Assembly (NCBI GenBank): GCA_024698325.1
Contig: JAILRG010000071.1
Coordinates: forward strand, 1-64,000
Source of the DNA: Treponema sp.
Lineage (GTDB): Bacteria > Spirochaetota > Spirochaetia > Treponematales > Treponemataceae
DNA length: 64,000 bases
Direction of reading: 5' to 3'
Shown piece after piece: positions 48,600-58,822 of the stretch. The position numbers were made by a program, and so were the translations under genes. Each line of letters opens with the position of its first letter. The first letter of the stretch is position 1. The notes below the pieces were generated by a model that did no database searches, was not told the DNA's origin, and was given only the letters and a program-made list of their open reading frames with translations.

Positions 48600-51233
48600 A
48601 TGAAACATCTATCACTATCTGCCGGCTGTCTGCTACTGACAGCGCTGTGCACAGGATGCGCAAGCACATCTTCCCTGTTTCCGTTCGGGCAGGAAGCGGC
48701 GGAAACTCCGTACGAAAAAGCCGTCAACAGCTTCAACTACCCGGACAACGTGCAGCTTGCAGAATGTACCGCGAAGGAAAACGTAAACGGCTCCATGCCG
48801 GATTCAATCATCATAAAGACACTCACGCAGACTTTCCTTAAAGGCTGGAGTTTCCGGCTTGCAGACGGAAAAATCTGGGCAAAACAGGACGGAAAAGCGG
48901 ACTGGTCACTCTTTCTTGAGACCGGGCTTCCATTTTCCAGGGCAAATCCGCTGATTCCGGGAAGCGGGTATTTTGCCACTCCAGAATCAGTGACAGAAAT
49001 CTGCGCGGACGGCGACAGCCTCTATGCTTTTGACAACAAAGGCAGGCTCTATAAAGTATTCACCGAAAAAGCAACCACCGAAGGAAAATTCAACTGGACG
49101 GCAGGCTACGGCTGGCCGGAAAAAAAGCAGCTGATTCAAAACGAGCTAGTAAAAAACAAACGCGGCTGGGCCATGGGAACCAGGCGGAAAGACGTACTCT
49201 GGTACGAGGACATATTCGGAAATCCCCACCACTACGGCACCATGGGACTGGAAACCATCTATTTTCTGACAGCAGACGGAAACGAAATCCGCTTTACTGA
49301 CAGCGGGCTTCCCGTAGACCTTTCAAAAACCATACAAATGCCGGAAGACGGCGCTTTTGTCGCAAGGAACATTGCCTGTAGCGCTTCGACACTGTTCCTG
49401 ATTGGCGATGACGGCACGATGTATACCCGGCTCATCGATTTTGACACGATGGGCTGCGACCCCATGTTCTTTAAATACTCCTATGAAAAACATTCCCAGA
49501 AAAACCGGGGAAGTGACTACCTCTCGAACTACGATTTCTGGGGACTGCCAGCAGAGCCGTGGAAAAAACAGCCTGCGATTCCACTTGCAGGAAAAGCCGC
49601 TCTGAGCCGCTTTATCACCATTTTTCAGAACGGGCATGGAAACGCCGCGCGGGAACTGCGGGTTGCAGGCATCGACACGGACGGCAGAACCGGGTACTGG
49701 AAAAAGCAGCTGAATGATGAAGTCTGGGTCTTTGTTCCGGCAAATCTTACGCTGTATCCGCAGGACTTCCTTACAGGGGATGAAAGCCGCCGGCCAAGGC
49801 GCGTCTACAGCTACAAAGGCTTTGCCCGGCTCGGTAAGGAAACCGAAAAGAACATCAGCGTTGACATCGAGGATTTTTCGATGACGCACGAAGGCGACTG
49901 CACGCTCACCGTCACCATGACAGGCGAAAACTGGCAGGAAAGCCGGAAGATTCATCTGTACACGGTTGCAATGTGGACGTATACGCCAAAAGTAAATCCC
50001 GGTTTTGACGGCACGCCGAAAGATTTTTTCATGACGGTTGACGCCTCCCCGGACGACCTGAAATCAGAACATGCGGAGCTGACAGCCTTTCTGGAGTCCC
50101 TCTTTTCCCACCAGTGCCGCAAAACGTTTGCGCTTACCGCACAGGCAACCGGCGAGTATCTTGAGATTCACATTCCCAGAAAAGACAAAGCCCTGGAAAC
50201 ATTGTTTCTGAGGGCTGACGGTTCGGAAAACAGCATTACAAGAAATGCCGCAAGCGCCGGTGTCAACGTACTTACTGAGGTGTACCGCATGGACGCGCTC
50301 TCCGCAAAGACGCTTTCCGCGCGGTACAGTGACGAAAACCTCGTGCTGAAAGACCGTGTCTGGAAAGCAACTCCGGAAGACAAAAATGCCATTCAGGAAT
50401 GCATCGCCAGAAACCGTGAGTACCGTACGTTTCTGGCAAGCGAAATTGCATACTATGCAAAGCAGAGCCGGAACAGCGAAAAGAACCGCTGGCGATACCG
50501 GGCGGCAGACGTGCTTACGACCGTAACGCTTCTGAATCAGATTGATTTTCCAAAAATTAAGACCATGACAAGCCACGGAAGCACGCTGATTGAAACAAAC
50601 GCAGACTCGTTCAAAGCAATGCACGAAAGCCGGGCATTCGCCTACCCGTCGCTCATCGAGCTGATTGATGTGCGCATAGAAAGCTACAGCCGGCTGCTTA
50701 CAGCGCTCGAAACCGTTGCTGACAGCGCCCACAAAGAATCAACGCAGAAAGATTCGTACCCAGCCTACTACACCTCTCTCGCTCTTCCCGCAGAGCTTAC
50801 GGGAAAAGTGAAAAGCGCGGGCGTCCGGGGAACGCTATATCAGATTCCGGAGCAGCCGTTCCTTTCGGGACTGTACCTGCAGCTAGACGCCGATGATGAA
50901 AAGAACCTGCAGAATCAGGGAAAAGCGATCTACATCGCCCCCGAGGACTGCGCAGGCACACTGTATCAGCTTTTGCAGGACATCAAAAAGGAAGGCATGC
51001 GTCATCTTGAAAAAAAGCCGCTTTCTCTGTCAGTGCGTTTTTATGTGCTGGATGAAGTCCGTACGCTGGACAACCGTTCGGCGGGTATTTCGTATCTGGA
51101 AAAACGCACCGGCACGCTCACCTGGAACGGAGAACAGCTGAAAATCCGGGTAAAACGGCGTCTTAAGGACAAAACACTCTTTTCGGCTACCGTTTCGGAG
51201 CAGACAGCAGCGCCGGAACAGGCTGCTAAGTAG
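48600..51233 (+). CDS. Large lipoprotein of unknown function
   Basis: 877 aa; MKHLSLSAGCLLLTALCTGCAS lipobox; DGDSLYAFDNKGRLYKVF / GDDGTMYTRLIDFD propeller-like segments. Confidence 0.8.
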   Translation: MKHLSLSAGCLLLTALCTGCASTSSLFPFGQEAAETPYEKAVNSFNYPDNVQLAECTAKENVNGSMPDSIIIKTLTQTFLKGWSFRLADGKIWAKQDGKADWSLFLETGLPFSRANPLIPGSGYFATPESVTEICADGDSLYAFDNKGRLYKVFTEKATTEGKFNWTAGYGWPEKKQLIQNELVKNKRGWAMGTRRKDVLWYEDIFGNPHHYGTMGLETIYFLTADGNEIRFTDSGLPVDLSKTIQMPEDGAFVARNIACSASTLFLIGDDGTMYTRLIDFDTMGCDPMFFKYSYEKHSQKNRGSDYLSNYDFWGLPAEPWKKQPAIPLAGKAALSRFITIFQNGHGNAARELRVAGIDTDGRTGYWKKQLNDEVWVFVPANLTLYPQDFLTGDESRRPRRVYSYKGFARLGKETEKNISVDIEDFSMTHEGDCTLTVTMTGENWQESRKIHLYTVAMWTYTPKVNPGFDGTPKDFFMTVDASPDDLKSEHAELTAFLESLFSHQCRKTFALTAQATGEYLEIHIPRKDKALETLFLRADGSENSITRNAASAGVNVLTEVYRMDALSAKTLSARYSDENLVLKDRVWKATPEDKNAIQECIARNREYRTFLASEIAYYAKQSRNSEKNRWRYRAADVLTTVTLLNQIDFPKIKTMTSHGSTLIETNADSFKAMHESRAFAYPSLIELIDVRIESYSRLLTALETVADSAHKESTQKDSYPAYYTSLALPAELTGKVKSAGVRGTLYQIPEQPFLSGLYLQLDADDEKNLQNQGKAIYIAPEDCAGTLYQLLQDIKKEGMRHLEKKPLSLSVRFYVLDEVRTLDNRSAGISYLEKRTGTLTWNGEQLKIRVKRRLKDKTLFSATVSEQTAAPEQAAK

Positions 51234-51320
51234 GAAGCAGCACGCGCCGGGCTAGCGTGCGCCGGTGCAAGTAGCAGCGCCAGCTCCAGCGGCACTTCCC
51301 GGCTACAGCTCCGTCGCTGG

Positions 51321-52574
51321 CTACCGGGCGGGAGCCGAAAGCGCAATAAGCGTGACAGGGTTCTGCGCCTTTAAGATATGCACGCTGCCTGCGCCGCTGC
51401 TTTCGGAAACAGAAAGCTGGGTGGCACATACCGAAAGCCCCAGTTTTTCTGCGGCAGAAAGTGCACAAGCGGGAGTTTCAAGCGTAACAGATGCTATGAC
51501 AACCCTCGCATGCGGTGCGCGGCGGTATACGGCAGAAAGAATTGCAGAAAGATTTCCAGAGGAGCCGCCCACAAAGACAGCATCTGGCTCAGGAAGCGTC
51601 TCGAGGACTTCTGGTGCGCTACCATGCACCACGTCAACATTCACAAGCGCCGCTTTCCGGACATTTGCGGCGGTAAGCGAGCACGCTTCCTGCAGGCTGT
51701 CCACAGCGTAGACATGGCAGCAGGCGATGTGCGCCAGATCCACCGTAACGGCTCCGGTGCCGCATCCTATATCCCACACAATTTCCCCGTCACTAACCGC
51801 CAGCAGTGAAGTAATTGCCGAACGCACCAGCCGTTTTGTCATAGGCACCAGGCGAGGCTCAGTCACGCGCTCAAAAAAATCATCGGGAAGCGAGGTGCGC
51901 GGAAGCGGCGTAAGGCTCCGCTCTATAAGCACGCAGGCAAGCGTTTCGTCGACAGGAGCGGCTCCAGAGAAAGAAAGCGCCGCATAGGCTTCCGCCGTTC
52001 CCGTCCAGAGCTTTTCATCGGCTGAGCAGAGCCTGCTTCCGGCTGTAAGGAACGCATCTCCGGCGCCATGCGCGCAGAGGTACGAAGCGACAGCCGACAC
52101 GGTACGCACGCCGCCTGTAAGCAGGAAGGTAGGCGCGCCTTTAGAAAGCACCATGCCTACATCAGCATCGTTTCCATGCACGCTTTCAAGCTGCCAGTCT
52201 TGCCAGGCTCGTCCGATACGGGCCGAAAAAGCCTGCACCGCAGAAATACCGGGAAGCACAGTGCATTTCCAGCCAGCGCTGGTAAGCGCCTCATACACGG
52301 AAGCAGCTCCGCTGTAAAAACCGGAATCCCCGCTGAAAAGGCAGACCGGCGAGTCTGAGTCAATCTGCCTTGCATACCACGCTTCAAGCGCGCTAAGGAT
52401 TTCATCTCCTTTATATGAATCGAGCTGAACAGCATCCGGCCGGATGAGCGGGGCTGCGGCTTGAAGCAGGCGCCCGGCGCCCGATACAACAGGTGCTTTT
52501 AAAAGCGCCTGCCGCGCGTCCCCGGTAAGAGAGCCTAAAGATATGCCGAATCCGATAAGCACGCACTGCTTCAT
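51321..52574 (-). CDS. cbiET: Precorrin-6Y methyltransferase/decarboxylase fusion (CbiE-CbiT / CobL)
   Basis: N-terminal CbiE-like GISLGSLTGDARQALLKAP, C-terminal CbiT-like VWDIGCGTGAVTVDLAHIA...AVFVGGSSGNL. Confidence 0.88.
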   Translation of the reverse strand: MKQCVLIGFGISLGSLTGDARQALLKAPVVSGAGRLLQAAAPLIRPDAVQLDSYKGDEILSALEAWYARQIDSDSPVCLFSGDSGFYSGAASVYEALTSAGWKCTVLPGISAVQAFSARIGRAWQDWQLESVHGNDADVGMVLSKGAPTFLLTGGVRTVSAVASYLCAHGAGDAFLTAGSRLCSADEKLWTGTAEAYAALSFSGAAPVDETLACVLIERSLTPLPRTSLPDDFFERVTEPRLVPMTKRLVRSAITSLLAVSDGEIVWDIGCGTGAVTVDLAHIACCHVYAVDSLQEACSLTAANVRKAALVNVDVVHGSAPEVLETLPEPDAVFVGGSSGNLSAILSAVYRRAPHARVVIASVTLETPACALSAAEKLGLSVCATQLSVSESSGAGSVHILKAQNPVTLIALSAPAR

Positions 52575-53455
52575 TGACCGTCTCCAGCTGAAGAGACCAC
52601 ATCGGTAAGCGCTGAAAAAAAGACATTATCCTGCATGGCATCCAGCACGGCTTCTGGAGAAGCGTACAGCGGAACGGTAGCCGGCTCTTTCGGTGGCGTC
52701 ACCACATATACCGGCATGGAAAGCCGCTCTGCCGCCCGAAGCTTTTCCGGGTAGCCGCCATATTCGCCGCTCTGCTTGGTAACCAGCACGGAGCAGCCGT
52801 ACTGGCGGAACAGCGCTTCGTTAAGCTCCGCCGAAAAGACGCCCTGCATGGCAATGACATGCTCTTCGGGAATGCCTGCTGCCATGCACTTAGAAAACGC
52901 CTCGCCAGAAGGAAGCACGCGCACAAAAACGCGCTCCTGATAGCGGGGAATCTGCGTGTACGGCGAAAGTTCCTTGCTGCCAGTCGCACAGAAAATGCGC
53001 ACCTCTGGCGGAAGGCTTCCGTCCTCCAAACCGCGCGTTATGGCTTTGCACGCCTCATCTATCGAAGCGACTTCGTGCACCGCAGGGGAAGCTGATTCCG
53101 CCGGCCGAAAGTCAGTGCGGCGCAGGCGGTAATAGGGAACAGAAAGAGCGCTAGAGGCGCTTCTGATATTTTTTGACACCTCGCAAGCAAACGGATGCGT
53201 CGCATCAATGACGGCATCAAACGCCGTGCAGTTTTCTTTTGCATCAACAAGGAATGCCGTTATGCCGCCTTCATCAATACGCCCGGAGCGTACGAATAAA
53301 GGCTGTTTTCCGGGAAGTTTTTCTGAGACGCTTCGCTGCAAAAGAGACGCCCCATATTCAGTTGCGACACTTGCATACACAAGATGCCCGCGCTCAATCG
53401 CCTTAATGACCATTTCGGTACCTTCTGTGGTACCGGCAAATACAAGTATTTTCAC
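52571..53455 (-). CDS. cbiJ: Precorrin-6A reductase (CbiJ/CobK)
   Basis: MKILVFAGTTEGTEMVIKA, VIDATHPFACEVSKNI, VLVTKQSGEYGGYPEKLRAAERL. Confidence 0.88.
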   Translation of the reverse strand: MKILVFAGTTEGTEMVIKAIERGHLVYASVATEYGASLLQRSVSEKLPGKQPLFVRSGRIDEGGITAFLVDAKENCTAFDAVIDATHPFACEVSKNIRSASSALSVPYYRLRRTDFRPAESASPAVHEVASIDEACKAITRGLEDGSLPPEVRIFCATGSKELSPYTQIPRYQERVFVRVLPSGEAFSKCMAAGIPEEHVIAMQGVFSAELNEALFRQYGCSVLVTKQSGEYGGYPEKLRAAERLSMPVYVVTPPKEPATVPLYASPEAVLDAMQDNVFFSALTDVVSSAGDGQ

Positions 53456-54237
53456 AAGGAGGCCTCCGGGCGTGCAGGAGCTTCTGATTCAAGCGTGTAG
53501 CCGCGCGGTGTTACCAGCCGCTTTGTTCCGCCTGAGAGCAAAACGCGCGTAGAGCTGTTTCCGATAAAGGCCGTGCAGAACATATCAAGCTCGGCTTCTG
53601 CCAGTTCGGAAAGCGTGCAGATGTGCGATTCCTCACCTTCCCTGCCGATATTGCGCGCCCAGCCACAGGGAGTGTCAGCAGGAAGCGTTTCAAGCAGGAT
53701 GGCACATGCGTTACGAAGCGTGTCCGGACGGTGATGACTGCGCGGATTATAAAGCGCGATGGCAAAACCACCGAGGGTAGCCGCTCGCAGGCGTTTTTCA
53801 ATAAGAGGCTGCGGAGTCAGCAGGTTGCTGAGCGAAATGACGCAAAAATCATGAGAAAGCGGCGCCCCTAAAAGAGCCGCTCCGCTTAAAGCCGCGGTAA
53901 CGCCCGGCACGACAAGGATTTCAACCGCATCAGAAGCCGTATCTTTCGATGCAAGCTCCAGCACGAGGCTTGCCATGCCGTATACGCCGGCATCCCCGCT
54001 GCAGACCAGCGCCACGCTCGTGCCTTTTTTTGCCATGTCCAGCACCGCAAGACAGCGCTCCCGCTCCTGCATCATGCCGGTGGAAAATATCTTTTTATCG
54101 GGAAAAAACGGCGAAACAAGATCCACATATGTCTTGTAGCCGGCAATAACGTCAGCGTTCGTAAGTGCAGCCTGAGCCTGAGAAGTCATACCATCGCGGC
54201 TTCCCGCACCCAGTCCCACAACATAGATGATACTCAT
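53452..54237 (-). CDS. cbiH: Precorrin-3B C17-methyltransferase (CbiH/CobJ)
   Basis: MSIIYVVGLGAGSRDGMTSQAQAALTNADVIAGYKTYVDLV...VCSGDAGVYGMASLVLE; start at 54237. Confidence 0.92.
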   Translation of the reverse strand: MSIIYVVGLGAGSRDGMTSQAQAALTNADVIAGYKTYVDLVSPFFPDKKIFSTGMMQERERCLAVLDMAKKGTSVALVCSGDAGVYGMASLVLELASKDTASDAVEILVVPGVTAALSGAALLGAPLSHDFCVISLSNLLTPQPLIEKRLRAATLGGFAIALYNPRSHHRPDTLRNACAILLETLPADTPCGWARNIGREGEESHICTLSELAEAELDMFCTAFIGNSSTRVLLSGGTKRLVTPRGYTLESEAPARPEASL

Positions 54238-54382
54238 TGCGCCAGTATAGCAGAAAGATGAAAAATCGGGCAATGCATTTCTCAATCATTTGTCCGGCCG
54301 CAAACACGCATGCGGACTTTCAAAATGCGCGTGCGCCCCCTAAAAAAATCGCATGCCAAAAAAACGCGCGCGACCTCACCGC

Positions 54383-56197
54383 TCAGGGCATAAGGGTGCT
54401 GGAAACCGCAACCGAGACGGTACAGCCGTTTCCGGAAGTCTTTGGCACTAACAGCCAGTCTGCGCTTACGCCGGCTGCAGCACAGGCAGCGCGCTCACAC
54501 ACACAGCCGGTGCCAGTCGTCTCCTCCACAAATGCAGATTCCGAAAAGGACGCATTTCCGGCCTGCACTGCATTCAGCTCTGCGGCACTGTAGGTACAAA
54601 ACCGGCACGAAAGCGAATCAGAAAGCACAAGGAGCGCCTCCTCATCTTTTTTGAGGTCTATGCTTGATACGGCGCCCACTAACGAAAGCGGAAGCTCATA
54701 CTCAGAGAACACTTTTTCGACGAATGACTGGAGCACCTCTCTTTTCGTACCGCGCTTACAGCCCACTCCCAGCGAAAGCACTTTTTTTCCTGCCAGTACG
54801 GCGCGTGCAATGACTTTTGCGCGCGGCAAGTCCGGCACCGGCTTATTATGGCGCGAAGCCCAGCTGTCGTACGCCCACAGCCCGCGGACATCGCTTGCCG
54901 TCGTGATGACAGGAACGGCGCCTAAAAGGCCTGAAAGCACGCGGGCAGCTTCGTTTGCGCCGCCTATATGTCCGCCTGCAATCGGAATCACGAACCGGCC
55001 GCCCTCATCAATCACAAGGACGGCGGGGTCCGTGTCCTTCCGGGTAAGATAGGGCGCTATTGAGCGCACCGCAATGCCTGCCGCCCCCACAAAGATAACC
55101 AGCGCCTTTTTTGAGTCCAACGGACGGGAAAACACACGCGCACACCAGCTTCCAAGGCTTTCGTGATTCTCTCCAAAGCAGGAAAAGCATTCTGTTTCCT
55201 CAGGCGGAAGTGAAGCTAGAGAAGCGATGCGCTGGGAAAGCGCCTTTCCACGCTCAGAAAAGGACACAATCGAAAACGAGTTGAAGATTTCCGCCAATGC
55301 GTCTTTTTGAGGCCGTGCCAGTAAAAGCCCATCTCCGGCCCCCGCCGAATGCTCCTCTCCCGCCCCCGCAGAATGCTCCTCTCCGGCTCCCGCACCTGCT
55401 AAAAGCTCCCGGCTTTTCCCGGCTGGAAGCTCTGCCGGACCGTCAGAGCCCGTGCGGTATCCGGTTGAAAAATGCTTATCATACAGGCGGCTTACGGCCC
55501 GCCTCTCTCCAAGAAAATCGCCCACCAGCACCAGCGCCGTTTTCGTAATGCCTGCCTTTGAAGCCTTTTCTGCAATATCGCCAAGCGTACCGCGCACAAT
55601 CTTTTCATCCTGCCAGCTGGCCTTGTACACAACAGCGCAGGGAGTCTCCTCGCGATACGCTCCGCCTGAAAGCAGCTCCTTACACAGCTGGCTTATCATG
55701 CCGCTAGAAAGAAAAAGCACCATGGTAGCGCCATGGCTCGAAAGAGAGGCGATACGTTCCCGCTCCGGAACCGGCGTGCGTCCTTCCATACGGCTTATAA
55801 TCACCGTCTGGCTTACTTCGGGAACGGTAAGCTCGCGCTTTAACGCAGCGGAAGCGGCAAACATGCTTGAAACGCCGGGCACCACCTGATACGGGATTTT
55901 CTCAGCATCCAGAAGTTCCATCTGCTCGCGGATTGCCCCGAATATGGCCGGGTCTCCGGTATGCAGGCGCACGCAGCATTTCCCCGCCCGGTGAGCTTCT
56001 TTTAACACGCAATCAGTTTCCTCGAGCGTCATCGTTGCGCTGTCATACAGGGCGCATGTTTTTTTGCAATACGAAAGCAGCTCCCTGTTCACGAGACTAC
56101 CCGCCCACACAACCACATCTGCCTCAGAAAGCAGCCTGGCGCCACGCACGGTAATCAAATCACTGGCACCGCTTCCGGCGCCCACAAAGTAAATCAC
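54383..56197 (-). CDS. cbiFG: Precorrin-4 C11-methyltransferase fused to CbiG (CbiF-CbiG)
   Basis: CbiF part IYFVGAGSGASDLITVRGARLLSEADVVVWAGSLVN; CbiG part FVGAAGIAVRSIAPYLTRKDTDPAVLVIDEGGRFVIPIAGGHIGGANEAAR. Confidence 0.92.
   Translation of the reverse strand: MIYFVGAGSGASDLITVRGARLLSEADVVVWAGSLVNRELLSYCKKTCALYDSATMTLEETDCVLKEAHRAGKCCVRLHTGDPAIFGAIREQMELLDAEKIPYQVVPGVSSMFAASAALKRELTVPEVSQTVIISRMEGRTPVPERERIASLSSHGATMVLFLSSGMISQLCKELLSGGAYREETPCAVVYKASWQDEKIVRGTLGDIAEKASKAGITKTALVLVGDFLGERRAVSRLYDKHFSTGYRTGSDGPAELPAGKSRELLAGAGAGEEHSAGAGEEHSAGAGDGLLLARPQKDALAEIFNSFSIVSFSERGKALSQRIASLASLPPEETECFSCFGENHESLGSWCARVFSRPLDSKKALVIFVGAAGIAVRSIAPYLTRKDTDPAVLVIDEGGRFVIPIAGGHIGGANEAARVLSGLLGAVPVITTASDVRGLWAYDSWASRHNKPVPDLPRAKVIARAVLAGKKVLSLGVGCKRGTKREVLQSFVEKVFSEYELPLSLVGAVSSIDLKKDEEALLVLSDSLSCRFCTYSAAELNAVQAGNASFSESAFVEETTGTGCVCERAACAAAGVSADWLLVPKTSGNGCTVSVAVSSTLMP
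55333..55400. repeat. 24-bp in-frame tandem repeat in CbiF-CbiG linker
   Basis: GAATGCTCCTCTCC(C/G)GC(C/T)CCCGC(A) repeated; encodes AGAGEEHSAGAGEEHSAGAG. Confidence 0.8.
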
Positions 56198-56931
56198 AGC
56201 TCTCCCCCTACAATCACGACGCTCAAATAGCTTTTTTCATACACGCTTTCCGGAAGCGAAAGGAGTTCCCCGGCGGCGTATACAGCCTGCTCCGGAAGCG
56301 ACACCTGCTGAACGAGGCATGCGTGCTCCGTAAGGCCGGCCTTTTCAATCTCTAAGAGAAGCTCGCGCATATGACGGGCGCATTTCATAAAAACCTTCGT
56401 TCCCGGCTCACGCACACTGGCAGGGAGCAGGCCCTTTTTGTAATAGACATCGGAAGGAATGATGTGCACGGCACCGTCCGGAGGCACAAGCGAAAGGCCT
56501 GCCGCACAGGCGCCTGCAGAAAAGGAGGTAACGCCGGCTATATAGCGCACGGAAAACCCGAGCTTCCTGACGCGCCTTGCAAGATGAGCGGCAGTTGAAT
56601 ACAGCGACACATCTCCTATAGAACAAAAGGCAACGTCATTTCCGGCCTCAAGTTGCGGCACAAGGGAAGAAGCCGCCTCGTCATAGGCTTTTTCCACCAC
56701 TGCGCGTTCATTCGTCATGGGCACAGGGAAAAAAAGCACCTGTTTTGATTCCAAATCCGCCTCCGAAAAAGCGACTTTTACCGTATCATAGGCAATATGC
56801 TTTCCCTTAGAAGCCGACTCCGGAAAGCAGAGTACACGGCAGGAAGACAGCACGGAAAAAGCCTCCAGCGTAAGATGAGAAGCGCCACCGGGGCCGGTAC
56901 TTACCCCATAAAAAATGCCTTTTTTCGTCAT
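56194..56931 (-). CDS. cbiL: Precorrin-2 C20-methyltransferase (CbiL/CobI)
   Basis: GIFYGVSTGPGGASHLTLEAFSVLSSCRVLCFPES; AGVTSFSAGACAAGLSL. Confidence 0.9.
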   Translation of the reverse strand: MTKKGIFYGVSTGPGGASHLTLEAFSVLSSCRVLCFPESASKGKHIAYDTVKVAFSEADLESKQVLFFPVPMTNERAVVEKAYDEAASSLVPQLEAGNDVAFCSIGDVSLYSTAAHLARRVRKLGFSVRYIAGVTSFSAGACAAGLSLVPPDGAVHIIPSDVYYKKGLLPASVREPGTKVFMKCARHMRELLLEIEKAGLTEHACLVQQVSLPEQAVYAAGELLSLPESVYEKSYLSVVIVGGEL

Positions 56932-56938
56932 GATAAGG

Positions 56939-56974
56939 GAGTATAGCGCACAAAAGCCGGGATATGCTATACTC
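56939..56974. promoter_or_regulatory. Symmetric divergent promoter/operator between cbiL and MBL-fold gene
   Basis: GAGTATAGC(56939-56947) / GCTATACTC(56966-56974), perfect 9-bp inverted repeat with TATACT -10 in each direction. Confidence 0.6.
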
Positions 56975-56980
56975 AAGGCC

Positions 56981-57937
56981 ATGACAAAGACTTCCGGAAC
57001 AGCTCACGTTCCGCACCTTACCAGGCTTACGGAACACATTTCCTGCATAGAAAACAAGACGAACATCGGCATTATCACGTATACAGAAAGCAGCGGAAAA
57101 ACTGCAGTCTTTTTTATTGACACGGGAAACGACGCGGAGACAGCAAAGGCAGAGCTTTCTCTTATAAAGGAAACATGGGGAGACGTTTCGGTAAAGGCGG
57201 TGATTACCACGCACAGCCACGCAGACCATTGCGGCGGAAACAGTTTTCTGAAGAAAGAAACAGGGTGCGAAATCTGGGCGACAAAAGGAGAAGCTGCCCT
57301 TATGGAAGTTCCGGTACTGCAATCTTCGCTTGTATACGGCGGCTCCCCCATAAAGGAAATAAAGTCTCCGTATCTTATGGCAGAGCCGTGCCCGGTAGAC
57401 CGCATTTTTTTCTGCGCAGAAGAAGTGGCGCTGGGGGAAAACCTTTTTATGCGTGCAGTCTCTCTTCCCGGCCACTACATCGACATGGCCGCGATTCTTG
57501 TGGAAGACCGCAATGCAGGGAAAACAGCCGCCTTTCTTGCTGACGGCATTTCCGGAAGGAACGTCATAAAACGCTACTGGATTCAGTATTTGTATGATGA
57601 AGAATTATTCAAGCAGTCGCTTTTTAGAATAAAAGATATAGCCGCAGATTTTTACATACCCGGTCACGGCGACATGGTTACCGACATAGAAGGGCTTGTC
57701 GAACTGAACATGATTGCCGTTCTTGAAACGGAAGCCATGATTTTGGATGAACTTGTCACGCCGCTTACCTTTGAGGAAGTGCTTGCAGCCGTTGCGGCGC
57801 GAAACAGCATTTCGCTCAAGGTAAGCCAGTACGAGCTTATCGGAAGCACCATCCGCTCATACCTTTCAAGCATGCAGGCAGCCGGTAAAATCTGCTATAC
57901 GGTAGAAAACAACCGGATGCTCTGGAAGCGAATATAG
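56981..57937 (+). CDS. MBL-fold metallohydrolase
   Basis: VITTHSHADHCGGNSFL (HxHxDH), SLPGHYIDMAAI, YIPGHGDMV; start at 56981. Confidence 0.9.
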   Translation: MTKTSGTAHVPHLTRLTEHISCIENKTNIGIITYTESSGKTAVFFIDTGNDAETAKAELSLIKETWGDVSVKAVITTHSHADHCGGNSFLKKETGCEIWATKGEAALMEVPVLQSSLVYGGSPIKEIKSPYLMAEPCPVDRIFFCAEEVALGENLFMRAVSLPGHYIDMAAILVEDRNAGKTAAFLADGISGRNVIKRYWIQYLYDEELFKQSLFRIKDIAADFYIPGHGDMVTDIEGLVELNMIAVLETEAMILDELVTPLTFEEVLAAVAARNSISLKVSQYELIGSTIRSYLSSMQAAGKICYTVENNRMLWKRI

Positions 57938-57990
57938 GCACTGGAAGCAGGCACACACAGGCACCTGCGCTTACAGCGTTTTTTTCCAGC

Positions 57991-58704
57991 CTAGTCTTTC
58001 CAGTTTTCCACGATGGCGACGCCGCTGGAAGCTCCGATGCGGGTAGCTCCAGCTTCAATCATCGCCCTTGCGTCTTCTGCAGAGCGGATGCCGCCACTTG
58101 CCTTAATGCCAAGGCTATCGCCGACAGTCTTTTTCATCAGCTCAACAGCGTGTACCGTCGCCCCGTTCGGGAGAGCCTTCCCAGCACTGTCTTTCGGGGT
58201 GGCAAAACCAGTACTTGTCTTTACAAAGTCAGCACCAGCTTCTTTTGCCGCAAGGCAGCATTTCTCAATCTCTTCATCAGTCAGATAACACGTTTCCAGG
58301 ATGACTTTTACAATAACGGTCTTAGACAGAGCGGCAGCTTCTACACGGGAATCGGCAACAACAACGCGGATATCATCCTCAACGCTCTCGTAGTCACCTT
58401 CCTTTACCAGTCCCAGATTGATAACCATGTCAATCTCATCCGCACCGCTGGCAATGGCATTGCGGGCCTGAGCCGTTTTATCTGCGGCGGCGTCTGCTCC
58501 CAGCGGAAAACCGATGACCGTACACACCTTTATTTCGTTACCGTCCAGCAAATCGTGGGCCATCGGCACAAAACAGGGATTAACACAGACAGAAGCAAAA
58601 CCGTATGTTCTAGCTTCCTCACAGAGCCGTTCAATATCGGCGCTGGTAGCACAGGCACCCAGCTGTGTGTGATCTATCAGCTTCGCAACATCTTGTTTCG
58701 TCAT
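57991..58704 (-). CDS. deoC: Deoxyribose-phosphate aldolase
   Basis: LIDHTQLGACATSADIERLCEEA, EIDMVINLG, VKVILETCYLTDEEI, FVKTSTGFATPKDSAG, IKASGGIRSAEDARAMIEAGATRIGASS. Confidence 0.97.
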   Translation of the reverse strand: MTKQDVAKLIDHTQLGACATSADIERLCEEARTYGFASVCVNPCFVPMAHDLLDGNEIKVCTVIGFPLGADAAADKTAQARNAIASGADEIDMVINLGLVKEGDYESVEDDIRVVVADSRVEAAALSKTVIVKVILETCYLTDEEIEKCCLAAKEAGADFVKTSTGFATPKDSAGKALPNGATVHAVELMKKTVGDSLGIKASGGIRSAEDARAMIEAGATRIGASSGVAIVENWKD

Positions 58705-58822
58705 TACGTCCTCCTAGAAAACAAAAATCCAGTCTTAGTAATTGTACCACAAAGCCCAAAAATAGCAAACTCATATTTATGTTAGCAGTCACTAATTATC
58801 TCTTTGTATTACAAGAAAAAGC

